From positions 1-64,000 of the forward strand of contig JAYTWR010000125.1 in the NCBI GenBank assembly GCA_043743335.1: a stretch of DNA of 64,000 bases, in the 5' to 3' direction. Position 1 is the stretch's first letter, and each line of letters begins with the position of its first letter. Below, piece by piece: positions 17,464 to 25,533 of this stretch. The notes under the pieces are model-generated. The model saw only the letters and a list, made by a program, of their open reading frames with translations. It made no database searches and was not told where the DNA came from. Position numbers and translations under genes: made by a program. Source of the DNA: UBA5216 sp043743335. Its GTDB lineage: Bacteria > Pseudomonadota > Gammaproteobacteria > Burkholderiales > SG8-41.

Positions 17464-18255
17464 ATGCAAACCAACCGCGTCAAAAAAATTATCCGCGAAG
17501 GCGGTCTCGCACTCGGCACCTACGTCGGCGGCATTGCCGATCCGCAGATCGTTGAAATCATCGGCCACGCCGGTTTCGACGCCGCGTTCATCGACATGGA
17601 ACACACCAGCTTTGACTTGCGCGACGTGCAACTGATGGTGATGGCCGCCGAGCGTGTGGGCATCTCACCCATTGTGCGCCCGCCGGGGTTTGATCCGGCA
17701 TTCCTGCTGCGGCTGCTCGACATGGGCGTGCAGGGTTTGCAAATTCCGCACATCAGCAACGTCGATGCCGCGCGCGCCGCGGTGCAAGCCGTGCGTTACG
17801 CGCCGCTGGGTGACCGCGGCATGGCGGCCGCCACGCGCGCCTCGGACTACGGCAAAATTCCGTTAAAGGAACACATGGCGCAATCCAATCGCGAAATCAC
17901 GCTGGCGCTGATGATCGAAGACCAGCAGGCGCTCGATCAACTGGAAGACATCGCCCAAGTCGAAGGTGTTGATTTGATCGTCGTCGGGCCGGCGGATATG
18001 TCGCACACGCTGGGCGTGACCGGCACGCCGAACCATCCGAAATTGCTGGCCGTAATCGAGCGTTTGCAGAAGGCACTGAAAAACGGCGCAGGCGCAAAAC
18101 TCGCGCTGCCGATCAATCACCCCGCCCTGCCGCGCAACGCCGGTGAGCTCAAGGCGATGGGCTGCGCCTACGCCAACTGCGCACCGTCGCCGGAAGTGCG
18201 GCTGATGAAATCGCTGCGCGAGCAAGCGGACGCGATGCGTCAATTGATGGCTTAG
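17464..18255 (+). CDS. HpcH/HpaI-family class II aldolase
   Basis: 263 aa, full length for the HpcH/HpaI family. Strong ribosome-binding site AAGGAGCCATTGC before ATG. The family motif FIDMEHTSFDLRDVQLMVMA (about residues 42-61) and the metal-binding pair Glu in LALMIEDQQALD and Asp in VVGPADMSHTLGV are present. These enzymes cleave 4-hydroxy-2-oxoacids to pyruvate plus an aldehyde in aromatic and related catabolism. It is intact although flanked on both sides by Bug pseudogenes, which suggests a former transporter-enzyme unit of which only the enzyme is still selected. Confidence 0.9.
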   Translation: MQTNRVKKIIREGGLALGTYVGGIADPQIVEIIGHAGFDAAFIDMEHTSFDLRDVQLMVMAAERVGISPIVRPPGFDPAFLLRLLDMGVQGLQIPHISNVDAARAAVQAVRYAPLGDRGMAAATRASDYGKIPLKEHMAQSNREITLALMIEDQQALDQLEDIAQVEGVDLIVVGPADMSHTLGVTGTPNHPKLLAVIERLQKALKNGAGAKLALPINHPALPRNAGELKAMGCAYANCAPSPEVRLMKSLREQADAMRQLMA

Positions 18256-18317
18256 TCGGCGATGCCCTTGCGACGGCGGATCATGGGCTGTGGCAACGTT
18301 ATCTACGATTGTGATAG

Positions 18318-18848
18318 GCCCCACTGGCCGCAGGTGGCCCCAGCAACACGACCGCGCGCATTGTCGCGCCCAAATTGAGCGAGGCGCTCGGACAAAACGT
18401 CGTTGTCGACAATCGCCCCGGTGCCAGCGGCATTGTCGGCACCGAGATCGGCCTCAAATCGCCACCCGACGGTTACACCATCCTGCTGGTATCGAACACG
18501 ATTTCGCTTAACCCCGCGATGTTTCGCAAGCTGCCGTACGACAACGAGCGTGACATGACGCCGGTGTCGCTGCTGGCGGCAACGCCCTACTCCCTCAACG
18601 TGCATCCCGCGCTACCGGTGCGCACAACGAAAGAACTCATCGCGCCGGCGAATCTGCCTAAAGATATTTTGGCCAAGCTGCACAGTGCCATCGTCAGCGC
18701 CATGCGCGCGCCGGAAATCACCCGGCGACTCGCCGACGACGGTTCGAATGCGGTGGCCAGCACGCCGGAAGAATTTCGCGCGCTTATTCGCAGCGAGACG
18801 GCGAAGTGGACAAAAATCGTCAATACCGCAGGCATCGCGCTACAGTAA
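18318..18848 (+). pseudogene. Bug/TctC gene remnant, 5' truncated with internal deletion
   Basis: Homology begins without start codon or signal peptide at APLAAGGPSNTTARIVAPKL and continues through NVVVDNRPGASGIVGTEIGL to LPVRTTKELIA. It then jumps in frame to the C-terminal part PANLPKDILAKLHSAIVSAM and ends LQ-TAA. About 130 residues of the central domain are missing. The open frame from 18375 could be translated but would not fold as a binding protein. It cannot simply be the missing half of the remnant at 17123, because both keep overlapping N-terminal sequence. Confidence 0.8.
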
Positions 18849-18863
18849 GCCGTGCGGCCACCG

Positions 18864-20123
18864 CTATTCCGGATCGTCGATATTCAGCATACGCTCCGAG
18901 CGCAGCACCACTTTTTCTGCTTTCAGTGCGGTGATTTCCTCGGGTGAGTAACCCAGTTTTTCGAGTATGGCATCGGTGTTTGCACCCAAGGTTCCAGGGT
19001 GCGCCGCGATGGCGAAATCCCGCGTGCCGCCCAGACTGATCGGCAGCTTGGGCGTTTTAAATTGCTTGCCGCCCACTTCCAACGGTAACCAGCGACCCGC
19101 TTCGTGCATGTGCCTATCGGCCACAATATCCAGCGGCGTGCCCACCGGTGAGTACGGCACCAGCGCTTTATAGAGCCGCGCCGTAATGTCGTCGTAGGTG
19201 AAGGTCTTTACGGCCTCTTGCACGCGTACGGCGATACGCCGCTTCTCGGCCGTGCGTTTGCGATTGTTGTTGAACTCCGGTGCGGCTTTCCAGTCGTCAA
19301 AACCCAGTACGTCGCACAAGCCGACCCAATGGCGGTTGCCCGTTACCGCGATGAACACTTGCTGGCCGTCGCGGGTTTCAAACAACTGATAAACGCCCCA
19401 ACCCATCGCCTGCCCCATGCCGCTGTTGCGCATGCCGCGCGGCTGCGGGTTTTTACCGGTCATTTGTGCAGAAGTGATGTATTGGCTGATCCAGAACACC
19501 ACGGTTTCATACAGGCCCGCTTCAATTTGATCGCCCATGCCCGTTTGTTCACGCCGATACAGCGCCGCAAGGATGCCCAACACACCATACGTGGCGGCAC
19601 CAATATCGGTGATTGACGCACCGGCGCGCATGGGCTGATTTTCTAGGCCCGTCATATACGCCAGACCCCCCGCCATTTGCGCAAGCTCATCCAGAAACGG
19701 ACGGTCGCCGTACGGCCCCGGCAAAAACCCTTTGACGGAGCAGTAAATAATGCGCGGATTAACCTTGCGTCCCCACGCGTAATCCAGCCCCAATCGCGCC
19801 AGCGCGCCCGGCGCAAAATTGTCGAGCACGATATCAGCACCTGCCACGAGCTTCTCAAATATGGCCTTACCCTTGGGCTGACGCAGATCGAGCGCGAGAA
19901 ACTGCTTGTTGCGGTTGAAGGTATAAAACGTGGCACCCGCATTGCCGTGACTGCGCGCCGTGTCGCCGGTAGCCGGATGCTCGATCTTGATGACCTCTGC
20001 GCCCAGATCACCCAAGATCATACCGCCACTGGGCCCGGCAACAATGTGGCTCAACTCCAGCACGCGTATGCCCTTGAGCGGCAGCGCCTGCAAGGCCGGC
20101 CCGTTGGTGGATGCCTCAGCCAT
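18864..20123 (-). CDS. CaiB/BaiF-family CoA transferase (class III)
   Basis: 419 aa from the ATG at 20123, which has GGAG 9 nt upstream; an upstream TTG would add nine residues. The family N-terminus LPLKGIRVLELSHIVAGPSG and the GDLGAEVIKIEHPATGD block are present. The catalytic Asp is expected in the FLDELAQMAGGLAYMTG region, the usual place for the acyl-enzyme. It moves CoA between carboxylic acids in the cytoplasm, activating a substrate without ATP. The gene is divergent from the TauD-like dioxygenase, sharing a 229-bp promoter region, and its 3' end faces the end of the Bug remnant. Confidence 0.9.
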   Translation of the reverse strand: MAEASTNGPALQALPLKGIRVLELSHIVAGPSGGMILGDLGAEVIKIEHPATGDTARSHGNAGATFYTFNRNKQFLALDLRQPKGKAIFEKLVAGADIVLDNFAPGALARLGLDYAWGRKVNPRIIYCSVKGFLPGPYGDRPFLDELAQMAGGLAYMTGLENQPMRAGASITDIGAATYGVLGILAALYRREQTGMGDQIEAGLYETVVFWISQYITSAQMTGKNPQPRGMRNSGMGQAMGWGVYQLFETRDGQQVFIAVTGNRHWVGLCDVLGFDDWKAAPEFNNNRKRTAEKRRIAVRVQEAVKTFTYDDITARLYKALVPYSPVGTPLDIVADRHMHEAGRWLPLEVGGKQFKTPKLPISLGGTRDFAIAAHPGTLGANTDAILEKLGYSPEEITALKAEKVVLRSERMLNIDDPE

Positions 20124-20352
20124 GGTGGTGTGCTCCGCAGGGCAAGACAAAGACTGAGTGACTTGAAGTTCGCATAATGGGTACCGTTAAGGGATTCCGT
20201 TGAGGGATTCGATGAATACAGGATTGATTCAAGCATAGCCCCGGCTGCGATGCGCGCGCAAGTCTCCGACAAGCCACGTGCGTCGCACGCGGTTGACCAC
20301 TAGCCTGCAGCAGACTACATTGACTGTTGGCGCTTTGATGAGGGAGGCTTTG

Positions 20353-21213
20353 ATGTCTGCTATTCTGGCTGCTCCGGATGTTACCCAAAAATTGGCCGTG
20401 CTGGATATCACGCCGCTGACCGGCGGCATGGGCGCGGAAATCCACGGCATTGATCTTTCGCACGGCGTGAGCGAACACCTGTTTCGCTCGATCAATCAAG
20501 TGTTGCTGGATCACGGCGTGATTTTTTTCCGCAACCAGCACATTACGCCCGCGCAGCAAATGGCGTTCGCCCGACACTGGGGTAACCTGCATCTGCATCC
20601 GCACATGCCTTGTCTGGCGGATCATCCGGGCATTATCGAAATCATCAAAAAAGAGGACGACACCACCGTCTTTGGTGCGAACTGGCACACCGATCAAATG
20701 TTCACGCCCACGCCCGCGCGCGTCACCATGCTCTACGCAAAACAGGTGCCGCCGGTTGGTGGCGACACCTGTTTTGCGAACCTCTTTCAGGCCTACGATA
20801 CCCTGTCCGATGGCATGAAAGCCATGATCGCCCATCTGCGCACGCTCAGCATTTACGACAAAAAGAAAAAACGCCCGGCAGCGATGACGCCCTCCGCACC
20901 TGAAATCGAGCCGCAGCCCTACGAGCATCCGCTGGTGCGGCAACATCCGGAGAGCGGGCGCAAAGCGCTGTATCTTTGCCACATCGGCATTACCTACAAG
21001 ATCGTCGGCATGAGCGAAGACGAAAGCCGTCCGCTGCTGACGTACCTGATGAATCACGCGACCAAGCCTGAATTTACTTGCCGCTTTCGCTGGGACGTGG
21101 GTTCACTGGCTGTCTGGGATAACCGCCGCGCACTGCATTATCCGGTCAACGATTATTACGGCCATCGCCGGGTGATGCACCGCATTACCGTCGAAGGCGA
21201 ACACACTTTTTAA
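20353..21213 (+). CDS. TauD/TfdA-family 2-oxoglutarate/Fe(II) dioxygenase
   Basis: 286 aa from the ATG at 20353, which has AGGGAGG 6 nt upstream; earlier in-frame starts lack one. Iron ligands: His112 and Asp114 in ANWHTDQMF and distal His262 in NRRALHYPVND. Arg277 in RRVMHRI matches the 2-oxoglutarate-binding Arg of TauD at the same spacing of 15 residues. It hydroxylates a small substrate such as a sulfonate, aryloxyacid or similar; the substrate is not evident. A cupin gene follows 20 bp later, so both are probably cotranscribed. Confidence 0.92.
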   Translation: MSAILAAPDVTQKLAVLDITPLTGGMGAEIHGIDLSHGVSEHLFRSINQVLLDHGVIFFRNQHITPAQQMAFARHWGNLHLHPHMPCLADHPGIIEIIKKEDDTTVFGANWHTDQMFTPTPARVTMLYAKQVPPVGGDTCFANLFQAYDTLSDGMKAMIAHLRTLSIYDKKKKRPAAMTPSAPEIEPQPYEHPLVRQHPESGRKALYLCHIGITYKIVGMSEDESRPLLTYLMNHATKPEFTCRFRWDVGSLAVWDNRRALHYPVNDYYGHRRVMHRITVEGEHTF

Positions 21214-21233
21214 TTCACCAACGAGAACTTGCC

Positions 21234-21695
21234 ATGGACACCCCCGAAAAAGCCGAACGTATCGTACAGCCCGGCATGACGCTGATGAAAGCCTTCACCA
21301 GCACCACACCCTTCTCGCCCGGTCGCCGCCCGTTCTTCAAATACCGCGATCTCGGACTCGAAGCCGCCACCGGCGGGCGCATGCGGGCGTATCAAAACAG
21401 CTCCATCGTCGGCATGACCGAACCCACAGGCTGGCACTACCATATCTGCGACATGCAGTTTGTCTACGTGCTCAAAGGCAAACTGATTATTGAATTCGAA
21501 GACGGCACCGTGGGCACCTTCGTCGCGGGAGACGCCTTCTTTGTCCCCGGCGGTGTGCGCCACAACGAAATCTATGTCTCCGCAGACAAAGAAGCGCTGG
21601 AAGTCTCCGTGCCGGGCAAGATTGAAACCGTCAACGTTGAGCGCCCGGCACACTTGCCTGAAAAATTGCGCGAAGTCAGTAACGAGCATCCGTAG
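21234..21695 (+). CDS. Cupin-domain protein
   Basis: 153 aa. The cupin metal motif is GWHYHICDMQFVYVLKGKLI (about residues 67-86), followed by GDAFFVPGGVRHNEIYVS, giving His ligands in both halves. It has no DNA-binding domain and is probably a small cytoplasmic cupin enzyme or binding protein. The gene starts 20 bp after the dioxygenase stop and ends 17 bp from the convergent TIM-barrel gene. A role with the dioxygenase is likely but its reaction is unknown. Confidence 0.82.
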   Translation: MDTPEKAERIVQPGMTLMKAFTSTTPFSPGRRPFFKYRDLGLEAATGGRMRAYQNSSIVGMTEPTGWHYHICDMQFVYVLKGKLIIEFEDGTVGTFVAGDAFFVPGGVRHNEIYVSADKEALEVSVPGKIETVNVERPAHLPEKLREVSNEHP

Positions 21696-21712
21696 ATCGA
21701 TGCTCGGTGGCA

Positions 21713-22549
21713 CTATCGCGCCACTTCCGCTTTCGCCAACAATTCACGCACCAGCGTCGCACCCTCACGCGCCACCACATCGGCGGGGCGATTCCATTGC
21801 TCGGGGTTGGGCGCTTCGTAGCTCATGTAGCCTTGGTAGTGCTTCGCCATCAGCGTTTTGAAAATTTCCACAAAGGGCGCGGCACCCTTGCCCGGCGGCA
21901 AGCGATCCACCGGCATGCGCGAATCGGAGGGCGGCCCCGGCGGCGCGTCGCTGAACTGAAAGGCGATGATCTGCTCCAGCGGCACGTCGTTGAAACTGGC
22001 ACCGTTGCCGCCACTGCAATGCAAGTGGTACGTGTCGAGCAGGATGCCGCAGTTTTTCATGTTCACTGCGTCGACCACTTCCATGCCCGCCGCGAGGTTA
22101 CTAATCAGCGGATGGCGCGAATTAAATTCCAGCGCGATCTTGACGCCGTACTCGGCCGTGATTTCGGCGCAGGTCTTGAGATTTTGTTTCGCCTGCGGCA
22201 TGCCGCCGGGCGCGCTTTGCCCCGGTGACAACATAATCACATCGCAATCCAGCGCCACGGCTTTTTCGCACACATAGCGCAACGATTCCAGCAGCCGCTT
22301 GAGATTGTCGCCCGATTCAAACAGCGCGCCGCTCTCGGTGCCGATGACCGCCACTTTGATGTTGGCGTCGCGCACCAGCTTGACCATGTCCGCTTCGCTC
22401 ATGCCCGCTTTGCGGCCACGCATGAAATCGACGTGGCGTAACTCTACTGCGTTGTAGCCAGCTTCGCGCGTGACGCGCAGCACCTCGGGCAAGGGCGTGG
22501 TGTCCAGTGTCCATGTGTGCAGGGCAATACGATTGTGCAAAATGTTCAA
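21713..22549 (-). CDS. Sugar phosphate isomerase/epimerase (xylose isomerase-like TIM barrel)
   Basis: 278 aa. AP-endonuclease-2/xylose-isomerase-like barrel: RIALHTWTLDTTPLPEVLRV, AGYNAVELRHVDFMRG, MLSPGQSAPGG, then KIALEFNSRHPLISN with the metal-binding Glu, LLDTYHLHCSGG with Asp and His, and YMSYEAPNPEQW with the last Glu. These supply a divalent-metal site as in hydroxypyruvate isomerase and inosose enzymes. The exact sugar or keto-acid is unknown. The start is ATG after AAGGAGCGCACTTGAAC. Confidence 0.85.
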   Translation of the reverse strand: MNILHNRIALHTWTLDTTPLPEVLRVTREAGYNAVELRHVDFMRGRKAGMSEADMVKLVRDANIKVAVIGTESGALFESGDNLKRLLESLRYVCEKAVALDCDVIMLSPGQSAPGGMPQAKQNLKTCAEITAEYGVKIALEFNSRHPLISNLAAGMEVVDAVNMKNCGILLDTYHLHCSGGNGASFNDVPLEQIIAFQFSDAPPGPPSDSRMPVDRLPPGKGAAPFVEIFKTLMAKHYQGYMSYEAPNPEQWNRPADVVAREGATLVRELLAKAEVAR

Positions 22550-22772
22550 GTGCGCTCCTTGGTGGCCATGAATTCACCGGCAAAATCTGTTGCCGGCAAG
22601 GGATATTGGCGCAGATTGTAGCGCGCGGGATGCCGCGCAAGCGGGCTGCTTTGCAATGGGCGTTGCCGAAGTTGCAACGGCGGCGTTTTTGGTTTCGTTT
22701 ATCATCGGGCCCTACGGTAGTTTTGGTATCCGGTGCATGATTCGCGCTGTCTCGCGACGTAGCAGTTCTTAT

Positions 22773-22791
22773 ATAACTAATTGATTTTAAA
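22773..22791 (+). repeat. 19-bp border repeat, near-exact copy
   Basis: ATAACTAATTGATTTTAAA, identical to the copy at 11727. It lies 18 bp before the MOSC-gene start, in a gap of 260 bp between divergent genes. Confidence 0.88.
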
Positions 22792-22809
22792 CAATTTATT
22801 GAGAAACCC

Positions 22810-23598
22810 ATGGCTAGAGTGACAGCCCTGTATCGTTACCCCGTCAAAGGTTTTACGCCGCAATCTTGCGAACGGCTAACCGTACTGCCCGGCGGACGCG
22901 TCGCTGGTGACCGGGTGTTGAATTTTCGTTTCGCGGATGCGCCGGTGGCCGACGACGTATGGTGCAAAAAATATCACGGCGCGGTGCTCGTCAACACCCC
23001 CGGCTTGGCGCGGCTTAACGTGACGTTTGACGCGGCCAATCAGCGGCTGCGTATTGCGTTTGGCCATCAAGTGCTGGCCGACGACACGCTGGACGATGCC
23101 GGTCGCCAGCGGCTGGTGGACGCGATCACCGGCTACGTGATGTCGCTGGAAGAAAATCCGCTGAAAGGCCATCCCACGCGTCTGCCGTTGAAGCTGGTGG
23201 GTGACGGCAAAACACCTATTTATCAAGACAGTCATTGGGGACAAGTCACGTTGCACAGCCGCGAAAGTCTCGCCTCCGCTGCTGTTGCATTGGGTGACGC
23301 CCATCTGGATGAGGCGCGCTTCCGACATAACATTGTGATTGAAGGCGTCACCGCATGGGAAGAACAAGCGTGGATAGGCCGCGCGTTGCGCGTGGGCGCT
23401 GTGGCGTTTGAATCGGTAAAGGCCACGGTGCGTTGCTTGGCTACGCATGCCAATCCGCAAACCGGCGAGCGCGATTTGCAGGTGATGCAAACGCTGGTGC
23501 GTGCGTTCAATCAGCAAGAACCCACGTTTGGGGTAGGTTTGTTGTCAAAAGCCGGTGGTGAAATACGCATCGGCGATGAACTTTTCGTAACTAATTGA
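22810..23598 (+). CDS. MOSC-domain protein (molybdenum-cofactor-type)
   Basis: 262 aa. An N-terminal beta-barrel MOSC_N region (VTALYRYPVKGFTPQSCERL) precedes the MOSC domain. The conserved Cys lies in VRCLATHANPQTGERD near residue 208, as in mARC/YcbX-type enzymes that bind the molybdenum cofactor and reduce N-hydroxylated compounds. No ferredoxin domain is fused, so an external electron donor would be needed. The last codons GTA ACT AAT TGA (V-T-N-stop) are the first 12 bases of a 19-bp repeat copy. Confidence 0.85.
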   Translation: MARVTALYRYPVKGFTPQSCERLTVLPGGRVAGDRVLNFRFADAPVADDVWCKKYHGAVLVNTPGLARLNVTFDAANQRLRIAFGHQVLADDTLDDAGRQRLVDAITGYVMSLEENPLKGHPTRLPLKLVGDGKTPIYQDSHWGQVTLHSRESLASAAVALGDAHLDEARFRHNIVIEGVTAWEEQAWIGRALRVGAVAFESVKATVRCLATHANPQTGERDLQVMQTLVRAFNQQEPTFGVGLLSKAGGEIRIGDELFVTN

Positions 23599-23605
23599 TT
23601 TTATT
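23587..23605 (+). repeat. 19-bp border repeat forming the end of a gene (frame 3)
   Basis: Exact copy. It encodes the terminal Val-Thr-Asn and the TGA stop of the MOSC protein, and lies 13 bp before the next ATG. Confidence 0.93.
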
Positions 23606-23618
23606 AAGGAATATTTAA

Positions 23619-24503
23619 ATGTTCGAAGGCTTCCAGCGGGCACAGATTCAGACCAGCGATCCCGAGGTCAAGATCAATGTGCGCTACGGCGGCAACGGCC
23701 CGCCCATTCTGTTGCTGCACGGCAATCCGCTGACGCATGTGCATTGGCATTTGGTTGCGCCGCGACTGGCGGAACACTTCACCGTGGTGTGCGCGGATTT
23801 GCGCGGCTACGGCGACAGCAGCAAGCCGCGCGGCACACCCGATCACATGAACTATTCGTTCCGCCGCATGGCGCAGGATCAAGTGGATGTGATGCAGCAT
23901 CTGGGCCATAGCCAATTTTGCGTCGCCGGACACGACCGTGGCGGGCGCACAGCGATACGCATGGCGCTCGATCATCCAGACACCGTGAAAAAACTCGCCA
24001 GCTTTGACGTGCTGCCCACGCATTACATCCTCACACACATCAATCTCGCGTGGGCGGTGAATTCGTATCACTGGTGGTTTATGGCGCAGCCGTATGATTT
24101 GCCGGAAAAACTCATCGCCGGACACGAGGATTTTTACATCCTGAAAAAACTCACCACCATGGGCATCGGCAAAGGCGGCTTCACGCAAGAGGCGCTGGAT
24201 GAATACGCGCGCTGTTGCACCGCCGAAAACATCCACGCGGTGTGTGAAGACTATCGCGCGAATGTGAGCGTGGATTTTGAAATGGACAAAGCCGACTTTG
24301 AAGCGGGTCGCAAAATCCAATGCCCCACTGCCGTGTTTTGGGGCCAATTGAGCCACACGGAAAAATTCTTTAGCCCGCACGACGCGTGGCCGGCGTACGC
24401 GAGCAATATCGTCAAAATGCAGGGGTTACCGTGCGGACATTATCCGGCGGAACAGGTGCCGGATCAGGTGTACCGCGAACTATCAGCATGCTTTAAAGAT
24501 TAA
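23619..24503 (+). CDS. Alpha/beta hydrolase, haloacetate (fluoroacetate) dehalogenase-like
   Basis: 294 aa. It lines up along its length with fluoroacetate dehalogenase of Rhodopseudomonas palustris as I remember it. Nucleophile Asp106 with Arg107 and Arg110 in GHDRGGR, acid Asp130 in ASFDVLPT, His151 and Trp152 in SYHWWF, Tyr212 in CEDYRAN, and catalytic His274 in CGHYPAEQ correspond to D110, R111, R114, D134, H155, W156, Y219 and H280. These residues hold the carboxylate and the leaving halide. A cytoplasmic haloacid hydrolase is therefore plausible; many relatives with these residues are untested. It lies 20 bp after the MOSC gene, with a Bug gene 2 bp downstream that could bind the acid. 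Confidence 0.82.
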   Translation: MFEGFQRAQIQTSDPEVKINVRYGGNGPPILLLHGNPLTHVHWHLVAPRLAEHFTVVCADLRGYGDSSKPRGTPDHMNYSFRRMAQDQVDVMQHLGHSQFCVAGHDRGGRTAIRMALDHPDTVKKLASFDVLPTHYILTHINLAWAVNSYHWWFMAQPYDLPEKLIAGHEDFYILKKLTTMGIGKGGFTQEALDEYARCCTAENIHAVCEDYRANVSVDFEMDKADFEAGRKIQCPTAVFWGQLSHTEKFFSPHDAWPAYASNIVKMQGLPCGHYPAEQVPDQVYRELSACFKD

Positions 24504-24505
24504 AA

Positions 24506-25480
24506 ATGTCAATAAAATCAATTAGTTACTGTTTTTCGCTAGGCGCGTTGTTCGCGTTGTTTGCGCTTAACGCAAATGCTGCCGGTTACCCCGAACGCCC
24601 GGTGCGCCTGATCGTGCCGTTCGCGCCGGGTGCGGCGCAGGACCTCATGGGCCGCGTGGTCGCGCAGCGACTGACCGACGCCTGGGGCCAGCAAGTGGTG
24701 GTGGACAATCGTGCCGGTGCGGGATCGAACATCGGTGTTGAGTTGGCGGTTCGTGCACAGCCCGATGGCTACACGATGTTGTTTGCCAACGAAGCGATGG
24801 CCATCAACGCCACGTTGATTCGCCACCGCGCATTTGACGCCACGCGCGATTTGCTGCCGGTGAGCATGGTCGTCATCAACCCGCGTGTGTTCGTGGTACA
24901 CCCGGCGGTGGCGGCCAATAGCATCAAGGATTTGGTGGCGATGGCGCGCGCCAAGCCGGGCAGCGTGATCTATGGCTCATCCGGTGTCGGCACCGGGCCG
25001 CATCTGGCGGCAGCGCTGCTGGCAAGCATGGCCAAAGTGGACATGACGCACGTGCCGTACAAAGGCGTGGCACCCGCGATCACCGATTTGCTCGGCGGGC
25101 AGATACACATGATTGCCTCGACGGTCAGCTCTGCCATGCCGCAGATTCAGGGCAACAAGCTGCGGCCCATCGCGGTGACTACCGTCAAACGTTCCGCTGC
25201 TTTGCCTACGGTACCCACCGTAGCCGAAAGCGGCATTGAGGGTTACGAAGCCACCGCCTGGAGCATGCTGATGGTGCCGGCAGGCACGCCACCGGCACTG
25301 GTCACACGCATCAACGACAGTGCGGTAAAGCTGCTCGACAATGCTGACGTACGCAAGCGCTTTGCGTCGGACGGCGGCGAAGCCACTTCATCATCCGGTG
25401 CCGCAGCGGCAAAATTTTTACAGGCAGAAATTCAGCGCTGGGCGAAAGTCATCAAAGACGCCGGGGTGCGGGCAGAATGA
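24506..25480 (+). CDS. Bug/TctC binding protein whose signal peptide starts in the 19-bp repeat
   Basis: 324 aa. The start ATG lies 2 bp after the hydrolase stop, and codons 3-8 (ATA AAA TCA ATT AGT TAC) are read from an exact 19-bp repeat copy, giving MSIKSISYCFSLGALFALFA as signal peptide; the Lys supplies the positive n-region. Mature start near AAGYPERPVRLIVPFAPGAA. The ligand loop is APGAAQDLMGR with Asp kept and Gly-Ala-Ala-Gln instead of GGxxD. MTHVPYKGVAPAITDLLGG is normal. Tight coupling to the dehalogenase-like hydrolase suggests it binds the same carboxylate. Confidence 0.9.
   Translation: MSIKSISYCFSLGALFALFALNANAAGYPERPVRLIVPFAPGAAQDLMGRVVAQRLTDAWGQQVVVDNRAGAGSNIGVELAVRAQPDGYTMLFANEAMAINATLIRHRAFDATRDLLPVSMVVINPRVFVVHPAVAANSIKDLVAMARAKPGSVIYGSSGVGTGPHLAAALLASMAKVDMTHVPYKGVAPAITDLLGGQIHMIASTVSSAMPQIQGNKLRPIAVTTVKRSAALPTVPTVAESGIEGYEATAWSMLMVPAGTPPALVTRINDSAVKLLDNADVRKRFASDGGEATSSSGAAAAKFLQAEIQRWAKVIKDAGVRAE
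24510..24528 (-). repeat. 19-bp border repeat inside a coding start
   Basis: Exact copy. Translation uses the only frame of this orientation that has no stop codon. Confidence 0.93.
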
Positions 25481-25533
25481 CGCTTGCGACCCAGCCCGCG
25501 CTACGGTTAGCCCAGTCAATTCACGATTAACGC

